From Trueperaceae bacterium (lineage in GTDB: Bacteria; Deinococcota; Deinococci; Deinococcales; Trueperaceae), in contig DASVDQ010000021.1 of assembly GCA_036381035.1 (NCBI GenBank), positions 1 through 64,000 of the forward strand: DNA of 64,000 bases, read 5' to 3'. The notes under the pieces are model-generated. The model made no database searches and was not told where the DNA came from. It saw only the letters and a program-made list of their open reading frames with translations. Numbering within the stretch: the stretch's first letter is position 1; the number at the start of each line of letters is the position of its first letter. Below, piece by piece: positions 55,899-64,000 of the stretch. The translations under genes were made by a program, and so were the position numbers.

Positions 55899-57491
55899 TC
55901 AGCCGCGGCGGTTGGTCGTGGACCTCACGCTGACCCGCGCCTCGGGGCGGGGCGGGGCGGCGGGCTCCGTGGGCGGCGGGGCGCCGTAGCCGTAGCCGTA
56001 GCCGACGGTCCTCAGGCGCGGCTCGTCGACCATCGTGGCGGCGATGCCGAGCAGCCTGACGCCCATGCGCTGGAGCAGGTCGAGGGTGGCGCGCAGCGGC
56101 CGCCTGTCGGCCTTGCGCAGGCTGACGGCCAGGACGGCGCCGGTGCACGACGGCGCGATCGTGAGGGCGTCGGCCACGGCCAGCACAGGCGGCGAGTCGA
56201 CGACGATGACGTCGTAGTCGTGGCCCCAGCGGTTCACGCACGCCGAGAAGCCGCGCCCGAGGATCTCGGCCGCCTGGGTCGAGACCTGGAACGAGGGGAC
56301 GATGTCGAGGCGCTGGCGTCCGCCGAGGGGCACGCGGGCCACCATGTGCGGTCCGTCGGGGTCGCGCAGGAAGTCGAGCAGCTCCGAGGCCTGGCCGCGC
56401 CTGAGCCCGTACTCCTGGAACAGCACCGGCTGCCTGAGGTCGGCGTCGACGAGCAGCGTCCGGTAGTCGTTGCGGGCGAAGCTCTCGGCGAGGTTGAGGG
56501 CGACGGCCGACTTGCCCTCGCCCGAGCGCCCGCTCGTCACCAGGATCACGCGCGGCGAGGCGTCGGCGGTGGCGAAGAGCACGCCGGTGCGCAGGTAGCT
56601 CGCGGCCTCCCGCGGGAAGCGCCGGCCGGGCTTGGAGAGGCGCTGGAACTCGGCGAGGATGGGCACGCCGGAGACGGCCTCGACCTCGGCGACGTCGGTG
56701 ATGCGGGTGTTCATGAGCGAGCGCAGGATCACGATGCCGTAGGCCACTACGAGGCCGGCCAGCGCGGCCAGCAGCGCGTTCACCAGCGGACGCGGCGCCA
56801 CCGGCGAGGCGCTCGGCACGGCCTCCTGGATGACCTCGAGCCGGCCGATGGCCGACACGCCCATGGCGCGCGCCACGGCCAGCGACTGCTGCTGCTGGGC
56901 GCGCAGCGAGATGAGGCCGTCGATCTCCGACTGCCGGCTCGGGTCGCCGAGCGCCTGCAGCGCGCGCACCTGCTCGGTGAGCGCGGCGATCTGCTGCTCG
57001 AGCGCCTGCACGACCTGGCCCACGCTGCGGGTGGCGCGCTCGACGTCCCAGGCGACGAGGGCCGACGCCACGGCGTTCGCCACGCCGGCCGCGCGCTCGG
57101 GCGTGCCGGCGCGTCCCGTGATCGTCAGCAGCGCCGACGTGCCGTCGTCGCGCGACGTCACGCGGTACTGGGCGCGGATCGCAGAAGGCGGCTGGTCCTG
57201 CTCGCCCAGCTGGGCCTGCGCCGTCTTCGCCACGGCGTCGCTGCGGCTGGCCACCTCGTAGGCGCTGGCGTCGATCGCCGGCGCCACGAACGGCGACACG
57301 CCGAACGACCTGAAGTCGGCGGTGGAGGAGGACACGAGCACCGTCGCCTCGGCCTCGTAGACGGGGGGCTGCCCCTGCGACCAGAGGTAGACGGCGAGGC
57401 CGAAGACGACCGCCAGCACCATCCCGAGGCTGAGGCCACGGCGCACGAGCCGCATGGCCTCGCCCACGGCGACCGACACGTCGTTGGTCAT
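55899..57491 (-). CDS. Wzc-like polysaccharide co-polymerase with BY-kinase domain
   Basis: Controls chain length and export of capsule or exopolysaccharide and autophosphorylates on tyrosine. The 530 residues begin with a Wzz domain (helix at about 20-38, periplasmic part with coiled-coil QVVQALEQQIAALTEQVRAL, second helix about 235-255). The cytoplasmic kinase follows with Walker A SGRSGEGKSAVALN, A' LLVDADLRQP and Walker B VIVVDSPPV. The C-terminal tail holds the tyrosine cluster VGYGYGYG. ATG 57491 has GAGAGGT. It is the first gene of the pair with ugd. Confidence 0.92.
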   Translation of the reverse strand: MTNDVSVAVGEAMRLVRRGLSLGMVLAVVFGLAVYLWSQGQPPVYEAEATVLVSSSTADFRSFGVSPFVAPAIDASAYEVASRSDAVAKTAQAQLGEQDQPPSAIRAQYRVTSRDDGTSALLTITGRAGTPERAAGVANAVASALVAWDVERATRSVGQVVQALEQQIAALTEQVRALQALGDPSRQSEIDGLISLRAQQQQSLAVARAMGVSAIGRLEVIQEAVPSASPVAPRPLVNALLAALAGLVVAYGIVILRSLMNTRITDVAEVEAVSGVPILAEFQRLSKPGRRFPREAASYLRTGVLFATADASPRVILVTSGRSGEGKSAVALNLAESFARNDYRTLLVDADLRQPVLFQEYGLRRGQASELLDFLRDPDGPHMVARVPLGGRQRLDIVPSFQVSTQAAEILGRGFSACVNRWGHDYDVIVVDSPPVLAVADALTIAPSCTGAVLAVSLRKADRRPLRATLDLLQRMGVRLLGIAATMVDEPRLRTVGYGYGYGAPPPTEPAAPPRPEARVSVRSTTNRRG

Positions 57492-57630
57492 CTGACCTCT
57501 CTCGGGCCGATGGCTCGGCCAGAACGGACTGTAGCAGACGGTTCCTGAGAGCTCTCAGCCGCACTCACAGCCGCCCGGTGGAGGACGCCGGCGCTGTGAC
57601 GGTGCGGGCGGGCCCCGCCGCCCCCGGCGC

Positions 57631-57636
57631 TAACCT
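57631..57636 (+). promoter_or_regulatory. -10 hexamer TAACCT of TolC-like gene (leaderless)
   Basis: TAACCT, then six bases, then GTG 57643. It faces away from the Wzc-like gene, making this a divergent control region. Confidence 0.5.
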
Positions 57637-57642
57637 GGCCGC

Positions 57643-58941
57643 GTGCCGACGACCGCGAGACCGGGCGCCCGCGTCGCGCTCGCGCTCGCCCTGACCCTGG
57701 CGTCGGCGGCGGCGCGTTCGCCGCTGGAGCCTCTCGGCCCCCTGCCGGCGTCGGCCGACCCCTTGAGGGAGGACCTCGCGCTGCTCGCGACGAGGGTCAG
57801 CGACGAGGCGGCGCTGCGCCTCGCGCAGGTCCAGGCCGCGCGCGACGAGCTCGACCTGGCGCTCTGGGACCCCACGGTGGCGCTGGAGGCGTCGCCGGAG
57901 GCCGAGTACGAGCTCGACCTGCTGGCGGGCCAGGGCGGCTGGGACGCCGGCTTCGAGGCCTTCCTCGAGCTGGGGGCCGAGCGCGACGAGGACCGCCTCC
58001 TCGCGGCGCGCGCCGCGCTGGCGGCGGCCGAGGGCAGGTACAGGGCCCAGCTCCGCGCCGACCTGCGCCAGGGCCTGCTGGCGCTGTCGCAGGAGCGTCT
58101 GGCGCGGCGAGAGCTGGCGGACGCCGAGGCGGAGGCCGCGGCGGCGTCCGCGGCGCTCGCGGAGGCGCAGGCCGCCGGGGCCACGGAGCAGGAGCTGGCC
58201 GCGCTCGAGGTCGAGGCGGGCCTGGCCGACGTGGAGCTGGAGCGCCGGCGGCTCGCCTACCGGCCGCGGGAAGCGCTCCTCGCCGAGCTCGGCGTGGCCG
58301 GCGCGTCCGCGAGCGCCGACGCCTACCTCGCGGGACCCGTGCCTCCCGGCGTGGAGCGCGCCTCCCCGCACCGCGAGGCCGCCGCGCTGCGCATCGCGGC
58401 CGAGCGCGCCGACCTGGCCGTGCGCGAGCTGCCGTTCCAGAGCCTGCCCGAGCTCGAGGTCACGGCGTCCTACCGCGACGGCGGGTTCTCGGTCGGCGCC
58501 GAGCTGGGCCTGCGCCGCGGCGTGCCCACGGCCGACGCGCGGCTCGGCTGGAGCAGCGGTGACGACGACCGCGCCCTGCGCTTCGGGGTGAGCGCCAGCC
58601 TGCTCTTCAGCAACGGCTCATCGAGCCGTTCGACGCTGGTCTTGGCCGAACGGGAGCTCGCGCTGAGGGCGCTGGCCGAGTTCGAGGCCGCGCAGCCCGC
58701 CCGCGAGCGGGAGTCCCTGGCGCTGCTCGAGCTCGCCTACGAGGAGCTGCACCTGCTCCTGGCCGCCCGCGACGAGGCGGCCGCGGCCCTGGAGGCGGCG
58801 CTGGCGGAGGGTCGGGACACCGACCGGCTCGCCGCCGCGGCCAGGCGGGCGGAGGACGCGGCCGAGAGGGCGTGGCAGCGGTACGTGCGAGCGCTGTTCG
58901 ACTACCTGGAGACGACCGACGCGGTCCTCGGCGGCGCCTAG
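57643..58941 (+). CDS. TolC-like outer-membrane efflux/export protein
   Basis: A 432-residue exported protein with a signal peptide ([16 protein letters not shown]). Long Ala/Glu/Leu heptad helices flank beta-strand segments ([36 protein letters not shown]), the layout of TolC-type channels with two repeats. The sequence is divergent, so substrate and partners are inferred: beside Wzc and sugar-nucleotide genes it is likely the outer-membrane exit for the polysaccharide. About 38 bases separate it from the following epimerase gene. Confidence 0.7.
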   Translation: MPTTARPGARVALALALTLASAAARSPLEPLGPLPASADPLREDLALLATRVSDEAALRLAQVQAARDELDLALWDPTVALEASPEAEYELDLLAGQGGWDAGFEAFLELGAERDEDRLLAARAALAAAEGRYRAQLRADLRQGLLALSQERLARRELADAEAEAAAASAALAEAQAAGATEQELAALEVEAGLADVELERRRLAYRPREALLAELGVAGASASADAYLAGPVPPGVERASPHREAAALRIAAERADLAVRELPFQSLPELEVTASYRDGGFSVGAELGLRRGVPTADARLGWSSGDDDRALRFGVSASLLFSNGSSSRSTLVLAERELALRALAEFEAAQPARERESLALLELAYEELHLLLAARDEAAAALEAALAEGRDTDRLAAAARRAEDAAERAWQRYVRALFDYLETTDAVLGGA

Positions 58942-58978
58942 CGCCCCCGGGGGCGGTTGGGGACGAGAGGTGAAGGTG

Positions 58979-60079
58979 ATGCGAGTTCTGGTGACCGGAA
59001 CCGAGGGCTACCTCGGCACCCTAGTCGCGCCGGAGCTGATGCGGCGCGGCCACGAGGTCACGGGCGTCGACACCGGCTTCTACAAGGAGGGCTGGCTCTA
59101 CCACGACCCCGCCGCCACGCCGCTCACGAAGGCCCAGGACCTCAGGCGGCTAACCGTCGAGGACCTGCGCGGCTACGACGCCGTCGTGCACATGGCCGAG
59201 CTCTCGAACGACCCCACGGGCGAGCTGCTGCCCGCCATCACCTACGAGATCAACCACGTGGGGTCGGTGAACCTCGCCAACCTCGCCAAGCAGGCGGGCG
59301 TGACGCGCTTCGTCTACATGTCGTCGTGCAGCGTCTACGGGGTGGCGGAGAGGGACTTCGTCGACGAGACCTCGCCGGTGAACCCGCAGACCGCCTACGC
59401 CGAGTGCAAGGTCCTCGTCGAGCGCGACCTCACGCGGCTGGCCGACGACGGCTTCTCGCCCACGTTCCTGCGCAACGCCACCGCCTACGGCGCCAGCCCG
59501 CGCATGCGCTTCGACATCGTGCTCAACAACCTCGCCGGCTACGCGCACACGACCGGCGAGATACGCATGGTCTCCGACGGCACGCCGTGGCGTCCGCTGG
59601 TGCACGGACGCGACATCGCCAAGGCCGTGGCCTGCGCGCTCGAGGCGCCGCGCGAGGCCGTGCACGCCCAGGTGTTCAACGTCGGCGACACGCGCCACAA
59701 CTACCGCGTCAGGGAGGTCGCCGAGATCGTCGCCGACGTCTTCCCCGGCTGCCGGCTCTCGTTCGGCGACCGCGGCGCCGACAACAGGAGCTACCGCGTG
59801 CGCTTCGACAAGATCGCCGCGGAGCTGCCCGGCTTCTCCTGCGACTGGGACGCCCGGCAGGGCGCCGAGGAGCTCAGGGCGGTGTTCGAGCGCATCGGCC
59901 TCACGCGCGAGCAGTTCGAGTCGCGCATGTACACGCGCCTGAAGATGCTCAAGCACCTGCTCGCCACCGGCCAGGTCGACGAGCGCCTCTACTGGCTCGA
60001 CGCGCGCACGCCGCTGGACGCGGCGTCCGCCGCCGGCCAGCCGCCCGTGCCGGCGGAGGCCCTGGAGGCGGGCGCGTGA
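58979..60079 (+). CDS. Extended SDR nucleotide-sugar epimerase/dehydratase
   Basis: A 366-residue NAD-dependent enzyme. Motifs: [12 protein letters not shown] (Rossmann), HMAELSNDP in place of the usual HLAA, SSCSVYG, and catalytic YAECK. It could be the 4,6-dehydratase, epimerase or reductase of the cassette. ATG 58979 has AGAGGTGA upstream; GTG 58970 is possible. Its stop overlaps the next gene as GTGA, the first of three such junctions in a row. Confidence 0.85.
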   Translation: MRVLVTGTEGYLGTLVAPELMRRGHEVTGVDTGFYKEGWLYHDPAATPLTKAQDLRRLTVEDLRGYDAVVHMAELSNDPTGELLPAITYEINHVGSVNLANLAKQAGVTRFVYMSSCSVYGVAERDFVDETSPVNPQTAYAECKVLVERDLTRLADDGFSPTFLRNATAYGASPRMRFDIVLNNLAGYAHTTGEIRMVSDGTPWRPLVHGRDIAKAVACALEAPREAVHAQVFNVGDTRHNYRVREVAEIVADVFPGCRLSFGDRGADNRSYRVRFDKIAAELPGFSCDWDARQGAEELRAVFERIGLTREQFESRMYTRLKMLKHLLATGQVDERLYWLDARTPLDAASAAGQPPVPAEALEAGA

Positions 60080-60642
60080 TCTTCACCGAGACCGGGCTCC
60101 CGGGGGCGTACATCGTGGAGCTCGAGCGGCGCGAGGACCACCGCGGCTTCTTCGCGCGCACCTACTGCGCCGAGGAGTTCGCGGCGCACGGGCTGAAGCC
60201 TGTCGTGGTGCAGGCGAACCTCTCGTACAACCACGCGGCCGGCACGCTGCGCGGGATGCACTACCAGCTCCCGCCGGCCGCCGAGACGAAGCTGGTGCGC
60301 TGCACGGCGGGGGCGGTGCACGACGTGATCGTCGACCTGCGGCCCGACTCGCCCACGTACCTGCGGCACTTCGGCGTCGACCTCACGGCCGAGAACCGGC
60401 TGGCCCTCTACGTGCCCGAGATGTTCGCGCACGGCTACCTCACCCTCACGGACGGCGCCGAGGTCGTCTACCAGGTCGGCGAGTTCTACACGCCCGGCGC
60501 GGAGCGCGGCATCCGCTACGACGACCCGGCCCTGGGCATCCGCTGGCCGCGCGAGGTCGCCGTGGTCTCCGCGAAGGACGAGGCGTGGCCGCCGTTCCGG
60601 CCCGCGCCGCGTCCCCCGGCGGCGACGGAGGCGGTCCGGTGA
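60076..60642 (+). CDS. dTDP-4-dehydrorhamnose 3,5-epimerase family protein
   Basis: A 188-residue RmlC-type cupin. The active-site His and Lys regions are present: [34 protein letters not shown] and the later [13 protein letters not shown]. With a CTP-sugar enzyme in the cassette, the substrate may be a CDP-4-keto-6-deoxyhexose and not the dTDP sugar. GTG 60076 and the stop both overlap neighbours as GTGA. Confidence 0.9.
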   Translation: MIFTETGLPGAYIVELERREDHRGFFARTYCAEEFAAHGLKPVVVQANLSYNHAAGTLRGMHYQLPPAAETKLVRCTAGAVHDVIVDLRPDSPTYLRHFGVDLTAENRLALYVPEMFAHGYLTLTDGAEVVYQVGEFYTPGAERGIRYDDPALGIRWPREVAVVSAKDEAWPPFRPAPRPPAATEAVR

Positions 60643-61985
60643 TCCTCGTCGACACCGCGCTGAGGCGCCGCGAGGAGGAGGGCCGTCCGGTGCGCGTGGC
60701 GATGGTCGGCGCCGGGTTCATGGGCCGCGGCGTGGCGAACCAGATCGTCAACCGCACGCCGGGCATGCGGCTCGTGGGGATAGCCAACCGCACGCCACAG
60801 CGCGCCGAGGAGGCCTACGCCTACGCCGGCGTCACCGAGGTCGCGCGCGCCGCGACGGCCGCCGAGGTGGCCAGGGCGTTCGCGTCCGGCACCCCCGTCG
60901 TCACCGACGACCCGCTGCTCCTGGCGCGGGCCGACGGCGTCGACGTCGTGCTCGAGGCCACCGGCGCCGTCGAGTACGGCGCGCACGCGGTCGTCGCGGC
61001 GATAGAGGCGGGCAAGCACGTCGTGCTCCTGAACGCCGAGCTCGACGGCACCGTGGGGCCCATCCTCAAGGCCATGGCCGACGAGGCCGGCGTCGTCTAC
61101 TCCGTCTCCGACGGCGACCAGCCGGGCGTGCAGGCGAACCTCATCCGCTTCGTGAAGGGCATCGGGCTCGAGCCCCTCGTGGCCGGCAACATCAAGGGCC
61201 TGCAGGACCCGTACCGGAACCCCACGACCCAGAAGGCGTTCGCCGAGCGCTGGGGCCAGCGGCCGAGCATGGTCACGAGCTTCGCCGACGGCACGAAGAT
61301 CAGCTTCGAGCAGGCGAACGTGGCCAACGCCTTCGGGTTCACGATCGAGAGGCGCGGGATGACGGGCCGCGAGCACCGCGAGCACGTCGACGCCGCGGTG
61401 CGCTACTACGACGTCGACAGGCTGCGGGAGCTGGGCGGCGTCGTCGACTACCTGGTGGGCGCCCTACCGAGCCCCGGCATCTTCGTCTTCGCCGCCGAGG
61501 ACGACCCGAAGCAGCGGCACTACCTGGACCTCTACAAGCTGGGCCCAGGCCCGCTCTACAGCTTCTACACGCCCTACCACCTCTGCCACTTCGAGGTGCC
61601 CACGTCGCTGGCCCGCGCGGTCCTGTTCGGCGACGCCGTCCTGGCGCCGGCGGGACCGATGCGCGTCGAGGTCGTGGCGACCGCGAAGCGCGACCTGAAG
61701 GCCGGCGAGGTCCTCGACGGGCTGGGCGAGTACATGACCTACGGCCAGTGCGAGACGGCCGCGGAGACCCGGCGCCTCTCCCTGCTGCCCATGGGCGTCG
61801 CCGAGGGCTGCCGGCTGAAGCGCGACGTCCCCCGGGACCGGGTCATCACCTACGACGACGTCGAGCTGCCGCAGGGGCGGCTCGTCGACGAGCTGCGCAC
61901 GCGCCAGGCGCGCCGCTTCGGGCCGCCTGGCGACGAGGCGCCACGGCCCGCGCGGGGCGACGCGCCAGCGGAGGTGAGGACGTGA
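60639..61985 (+). CDS. NAD(P)-dependent oxidoreductase with SAF domain
   Basis: A 448-residue protein: an N-terminal Rossmann domain (VAMVGAGFMGRGVANQI) like homoserine dehydrogenases, a middle catalytic-like region (SDGDQPGVQANLIRFVKGIG), and a C-terminal SAF domain (about 340-420) of the kind in sialic acid synthases and antifreeze proteins. Relatives occur in polysaccharide clusters beside glucose-1-phosphate cytidylyltransferase; the reaction is not known to me. GTG 60639 and the stop overlap both neighbours as GTGA. Confidence 0.82.
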   Translation: MILVDTALRRREEEGRPVRVAMVGAGFMGRGVANQIVNRTPGMRLVGIANRTPQRAEEAYAYAGVTEVARAATAAEVARAFASGTPVVTDDPLLLARADGVDVVLEATGAVEYGAHAVVAAIEAGKHVVLLNAELDGTVGPILKAMADEAGVVYSVSDGDQPGVQANLIRFVKGIGLEPLVAGNIKGLQDPYRNPTTQKAFAERWGQRPSMVTSFADGTKISFEQANVANAFGFTIERRGMTGREHREHVDAAVRYYDVDRLRELGGVVDYLVGALPSPGIFVFAAEDDPKQRHYLDLYKLGPGPLYSFYTPYHLCHFEVPTSLARAVLFGDAVLAPAGPMRVEVVATAKRDLKAGEVLDGLGEYMTYGQCETAAETRRLSLLPMGVAEGCRLKRDVPRDRVITYDDVELPQGRLVDELRTRQARRFGPPGDEAPRPARGDAPAEVRT

Positions 61986-62782
61986 AGGCTGTGATCCTCG
62001 CCGGGGGCTTCGGGACCCGGCTCTCAGAAGAGACCACGGTGAAGCCCAAGCCCATGGTCGAGGTGGGGGGACGCCCCATCCTCTGGCACATCATGAAGAT
62101 CTTCGAGGCCGGCGGCGTGGACGAGTTCGTGATCGCGCTCGGCTACAAGGGCGAGGTCATCAAGGACTACTTCCTGAACTTCTACGCCATCAACAACGAC
62201 ATAACCGTCGACCTCGCGACCGGCGCGACGACGATCCACGACGGCAACCAGCCCGCCTGGAAGGTCCACCTCGTCGACACGGGCCTGCACACGATGACGG
62301 GCGGGCGCCTCAAGCGCCTCGAGCGGTGGCTGACCCCCGGCGAGGCGTTCTTCTTCACCTACGGCGACGGCGTGGCCGACCTTGACGTGAGGAGGCTGGC
62401 GGCGTTCCACCGTTCGCACGGGCGCCTCGCCACCGTCACCACGGTGCGGCCGCCGGCGCGCTTCGGGAACCTCACGTTCGAGGGCGACAGGGTCGAGAAC
62501 TTCCACGAGAAGCCCGAGGAGGGCGAGGGCTGGATCAACGGCGGCTTCTTCGTCCTCGAGCCGCAGGCCATCGACTACATCGACGGCGACGCCAGCGTCT
62601 GGGAGCGCGAGCCCGTCGACCGCCTCGTGCGCGACGGCCAGCTCATGGGCTACCGCCACTACGGATTCTGGTCGTGCATGGACACGCTCAAGGAGAAGCA
62701 GATGCTCGAGGAGATGTGGTCCTCGGGCGCGGCGCCGTGGAAGGTGTGGGAGGCGACGCGGGAGCCCGTCACCGCTCCCTGA
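61982..62782 (+). CDS. rfbF: Glucose-1-phosphate cytidylyltransferase
   Basis: Makes CDP-glucose from CTP and glucose-1-phosphate. The 266 residues carry the nucleotidyltransferase start KAVILAGGFGTRLSEET, KPKPMVEVGGRPILWHIMK, then the RfbF-specific YKGEVIKDYFLNFYAINNDI, and FTYGDGVADLD. RfbG (CDP-glucose 4,6-dehydratase), its usual partner, is not next to it. GTG 61982 overlaps the SAF gene as GTGA. It is last in the cassette and is followed by a hairpin. Confidence 0.94.
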   Translation: MKAVILAGGFGTRLSEETTVKPKPMVEVGGRPILWHIMKIFEAGGVDEFVIALGYKGEVIKDYFLNFYAINNDITVDLATGATTIHDGNQPAWKVHLVDTGLHTMTGGRLKRLERWLTPGEAFFFTYGDGVADLDVRRLAAFHRSHGRLATVTTVRPPARFGNLTFEGDRVENFHEKPEEGEGWINGGFFVLEPQAIDYIDGDASVWEREPVDRLVRDGQLMGYRHYGFWSCMDTLKEKQMLEEMWSSGAAPWKVWEATREPVTAP

Positions 62783-62811
62783 GGGGACGACCCCGCCGCC
62801 CGGTCGTCCTC
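62781..62811. terminator. Bidirectional hairpin terminator between rfbF and NYN gene
   Basis: GAGGGGACGACC pairs with GGTCGTCCTC, with one bulged G, around a nine-base C/G-rich loop. It spans the 27-base gap between the two convergent stops. Confidence 0.6.
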
Positions 62812-63346
62812 AGCGGGGCGGCAGGAAGATGCGCTCGACCTGCGTGAGGTCGACGAACCGGTCGCAGGCGTCCTTCAGCTCCTGGCCGGCGAAGTCGCGG
62901 AACGCCAGCACCTCGACGCGCGCCCCGCGCTCCTGGGCCAGCTCCACCAGCGGCGTGAAGTCGGCGTCGCCGGTCGCCAGCGCGACGACGTCGCAGCGCC
63001 CGAGGGACCTCACGACGTCGACGGCGATGCCGAGGTCCCAGTCGCCCTCGAGGACCTGCCTGTCGTCCTCACCCACCCGCACGCGCACCTTCAGCCGCCT
63101 CACGCGGTAGCCGAGGGCGGTGAGCTTGGCCACGAAGCCGTGGTTCGCGGTGTCGCCCTCGCGCTCGACGACGTAGGCCGTCGCCTGCGCCAGCCGACGA
63201 CCGCGCCCGGCGACCTCGAGGAGCCTGGCGTAGTCGACGGCGGCGCGGCTCAGGTCGCGGGCCGCGTAGAACAGGTTCTGGGTGTCGACGAAGAGGGCGA
63301 CGCGCTGCTCGCCCCACTCGAACGCGTCGGCCGGCTCGCCGCTCAC
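62810..63346 (-). CDS. NYN-domain (LabA/DUF88) ribonuclease-like protein
   Basis: A 178-residue PIN-like NYN protein. The acidic active site is visible as VALFVDTQNLFYAA, the middle EGDWDLGIAVDVV, and ATGDADFTPLVELAQERGARV. These proteins are probable RNases in RNA processing. GTG 63346 follows TAGACT (63354-63359, minus strand) by seven bases, hence leaderless. Confidence 0.9.
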   Translation of the reverse strand: MSGEPADAFEWGEQRVALFVDTQNLFYAARDLSRAAVDYARLLEVAGRGRRLAQATAYVVEREGDTANHGFVAKLTALGYRVRRLKVRVRVGEDDRQVLEGDWDLGIAVDVVRSLGRCDVVALATGDADFTPLVELAQERGARVEVLAFRDFAGQELKDACDRFVDLTQVERIFLPPR

Positions 63347-63353
63347 GGCGGCC

Positions 63354-63359
63354 AGTCTA
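63354..63359 (-). promoter_or_regulatory. -10 hexamer TAGACT of NYN gene (leaderless)
   Basis: TAGACT, then seven bases, then GTG 63346 on the minus strand. It is the same hexamer and spacing as ftsK. Confidence 0.6.
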
Positions 63360-63430
63360 CCCGGCCCGTGGCGGGCCCCTGCCCGCGGGCCGGTCGCGGC
63401 GCACCGAGGCGGCGCCCGCCCCGACGGCGC

Positions 63431-63961
63431 CTAGCCGCCCGGGGGCGCCCCCGCCAGCCAGCGCGCCATGATCACGTTGTCCTCGAACTCGTCGCGTCCG
63501 GGCCGCAGGCGCACCTGCCCCCTCTCGCGCCCCTCGACTACGAACCCCTCGGACTCGTAGAGCGCGATCGCCGCGGCGTTCCCGGCGCGCACGTTGAGGC
63601 TGACCTTCAGCACGCCCACGCGCCGGCACCAGTCGTACGACCGCCGCATGAGGCTCCTGCCCACGCCGCGGCGGCGCTGCGCGGGCGCGACGGCCAGCGT
63701 GAGCACGGCCACGTGGCTGAGCCGCCAGGCCGCAGAGCGGTGCAGCTCCAGCCAGCCGGCCACCTCGCGGCCGCAGAGCGCGACGAGGTAGAGCGACTGC
63801 GTGGGGTCGTCGGCGGCGATGCGGGCGGCCAGCGACGAGGCGGGCGCCGGAGCGTCGCCGACGAAGTAGCTCTGCTCTGAGTAGATGACCTCGAGGAGCC
63901 TCGTCACGCCGGCCGCGTCCGCCGCGCGGGCGCTCCTCACCTCGAGACCGGCCGGGCCCAC
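63431..63961 (-). CDS. GNAT-family N-acetyltransferase (RimI-like)
   Basis: A 176-residue acetyltransferase with the acetyl-CoA loop TLAVAPAQRRRGVGRSLMRR (Q/RxxGxG/A type) and the later VSLNVRAGNAAAIALYESEG, as in RimI and related enzymes. The substrate is unknown. GTG 63961 stands six bases after a TATACT element (63968-63973, minus strand). Confidence 0.88.
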   Translation of the reverse strand: MGPAGLEVRSARAADAAGVTRLLEVIYSEQSYFVGDAPAPASSLAARIAADDPTQSLYLVALCGREVAGWLELHRSAAWRLSHVAVLTLAVAPAQRRRGVGRSLMRRSYDWCRRVGVLKVSLNVRAGNAAAIALYESEGFVVEGRERGQVRLRPGRDEFEDNVIMARWLAGAPPGG

Positions 63962-63967
63962 GCCGCG

Positions 63968-63973
63968 AGTATA
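63968..63973 (-). promoter_or_regulatory. -10 hexamer TATACT of GNAT gene (leaderless)
   Basis: A near-consensus TATACT on the minus strand, six bases before GTG 63961. Confidence 0.65.
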
Positions 63974-63989
63974 GGCGCCGGCGTGCTGA

Positions 63990-63995
63990 TATCCT
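63990..63995 (+). promoter_or_regulatory. -10 hexamer TATCCT of a gene starting just outside the window
   Basis: TATCCT on the plus strand lies five bases from the window end. By the spacing seen elsewhere, a divergent leaderless gene should start at about 64001-64004. Confidence 0.45.
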
Positions 63996-64000
63996 TGCCG

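Overview
The window is about 73% GC and densely packed on both strands, and I see no phage, insertion sequence, CRISPR array, rRNA or tRNA. Several things point to the Deinococcota, probably a Truepera-like or other deep lineage: S-layer-homology (SLH) surface proteins, a 1608-residue NAD-glutamate dehydrogenase, the compact rpmH-rnpA-yidD-yidC-khpB-prmC operon, and above all about twenty genes whose ATG/GTG follows a TANNNT -10 hexamer by only 5-9 bases with no Shine-Dalgarno, the signature of leaderless transcripts described in Deinococcus. The lineage is inferred; no marker sequence was compared with a database.

1-21 kb: a cell-shape/division block on the minus strand (mreD-mrdA-minC, with minC cut by the window start); a GNAT protein and an asparaginase-family enzyme; a SoxR-controlled divergon (soxR against an SDR plus a QueA-like gene) with a recognisable SoxR box; ftsK divergent from a three-GAF diguanylate cyclase; an AI-2E-type permease overlapping a degenerate LytM gene; a THUMP RNA methyltransferase; a sugar-type ABC importer of two permeases and a binding protein without its own ATPase; and hemW.

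21-47 kb: housekeeping. Large NAD-GDH, lspA, the rpmH to prmC operon, an ATP-grasp ligase, gatA, a PP2C phosphatase, ridA, a lipoprotein ExeM-like nuclease, the sdhCDAB operon, a Cof-type HAD phosphatase, folE, an AlaX editing protein, dps with a perfect palindrome in its leader, a DUF151 nuclease and gatB.

47.8-62.8 kb: an envelope island. A lipoprotein with FnIII/Ig-like repeats is followed by two paralogous secreted proteins with N-terminal SLH repeats, long uninterrupted Gly-X-Y collagen blocks and a short Cys-bracketed double EF-hand-loop module, then a TPR protein with a Pro/Glu-rich linker. Next is exopolysaccharide machinery: UDP-glucose dehydrogenase, a Wzc-like tyrosine kinase/chain-length regulator, a TolC-like outer-membrane protein, and a tightly coupled four-gene nucleotide-sugar cassette (extended SDR, 3,5-epimerase, SAF-domain oxidoreductase, glucose-1-phosphate cytidylyltransferase) whose genes overlap by GTGA. 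The window ends with an NYN-domain nuclease and a GNAT acetyltransferase.

The best candidate for something little described is the SLH-collagen-EF-hand pair, which looks like a calcium-binding collagen stalk anchored at the cell surface beside a capsule or exopolysaccharide locus. The clearest regulatory observations are the leaderless-promoter pattern, the SoxR box inside a 19-bp promoter spacer, the dps leader palindrome, and the missing conventional start codon of rnpA.
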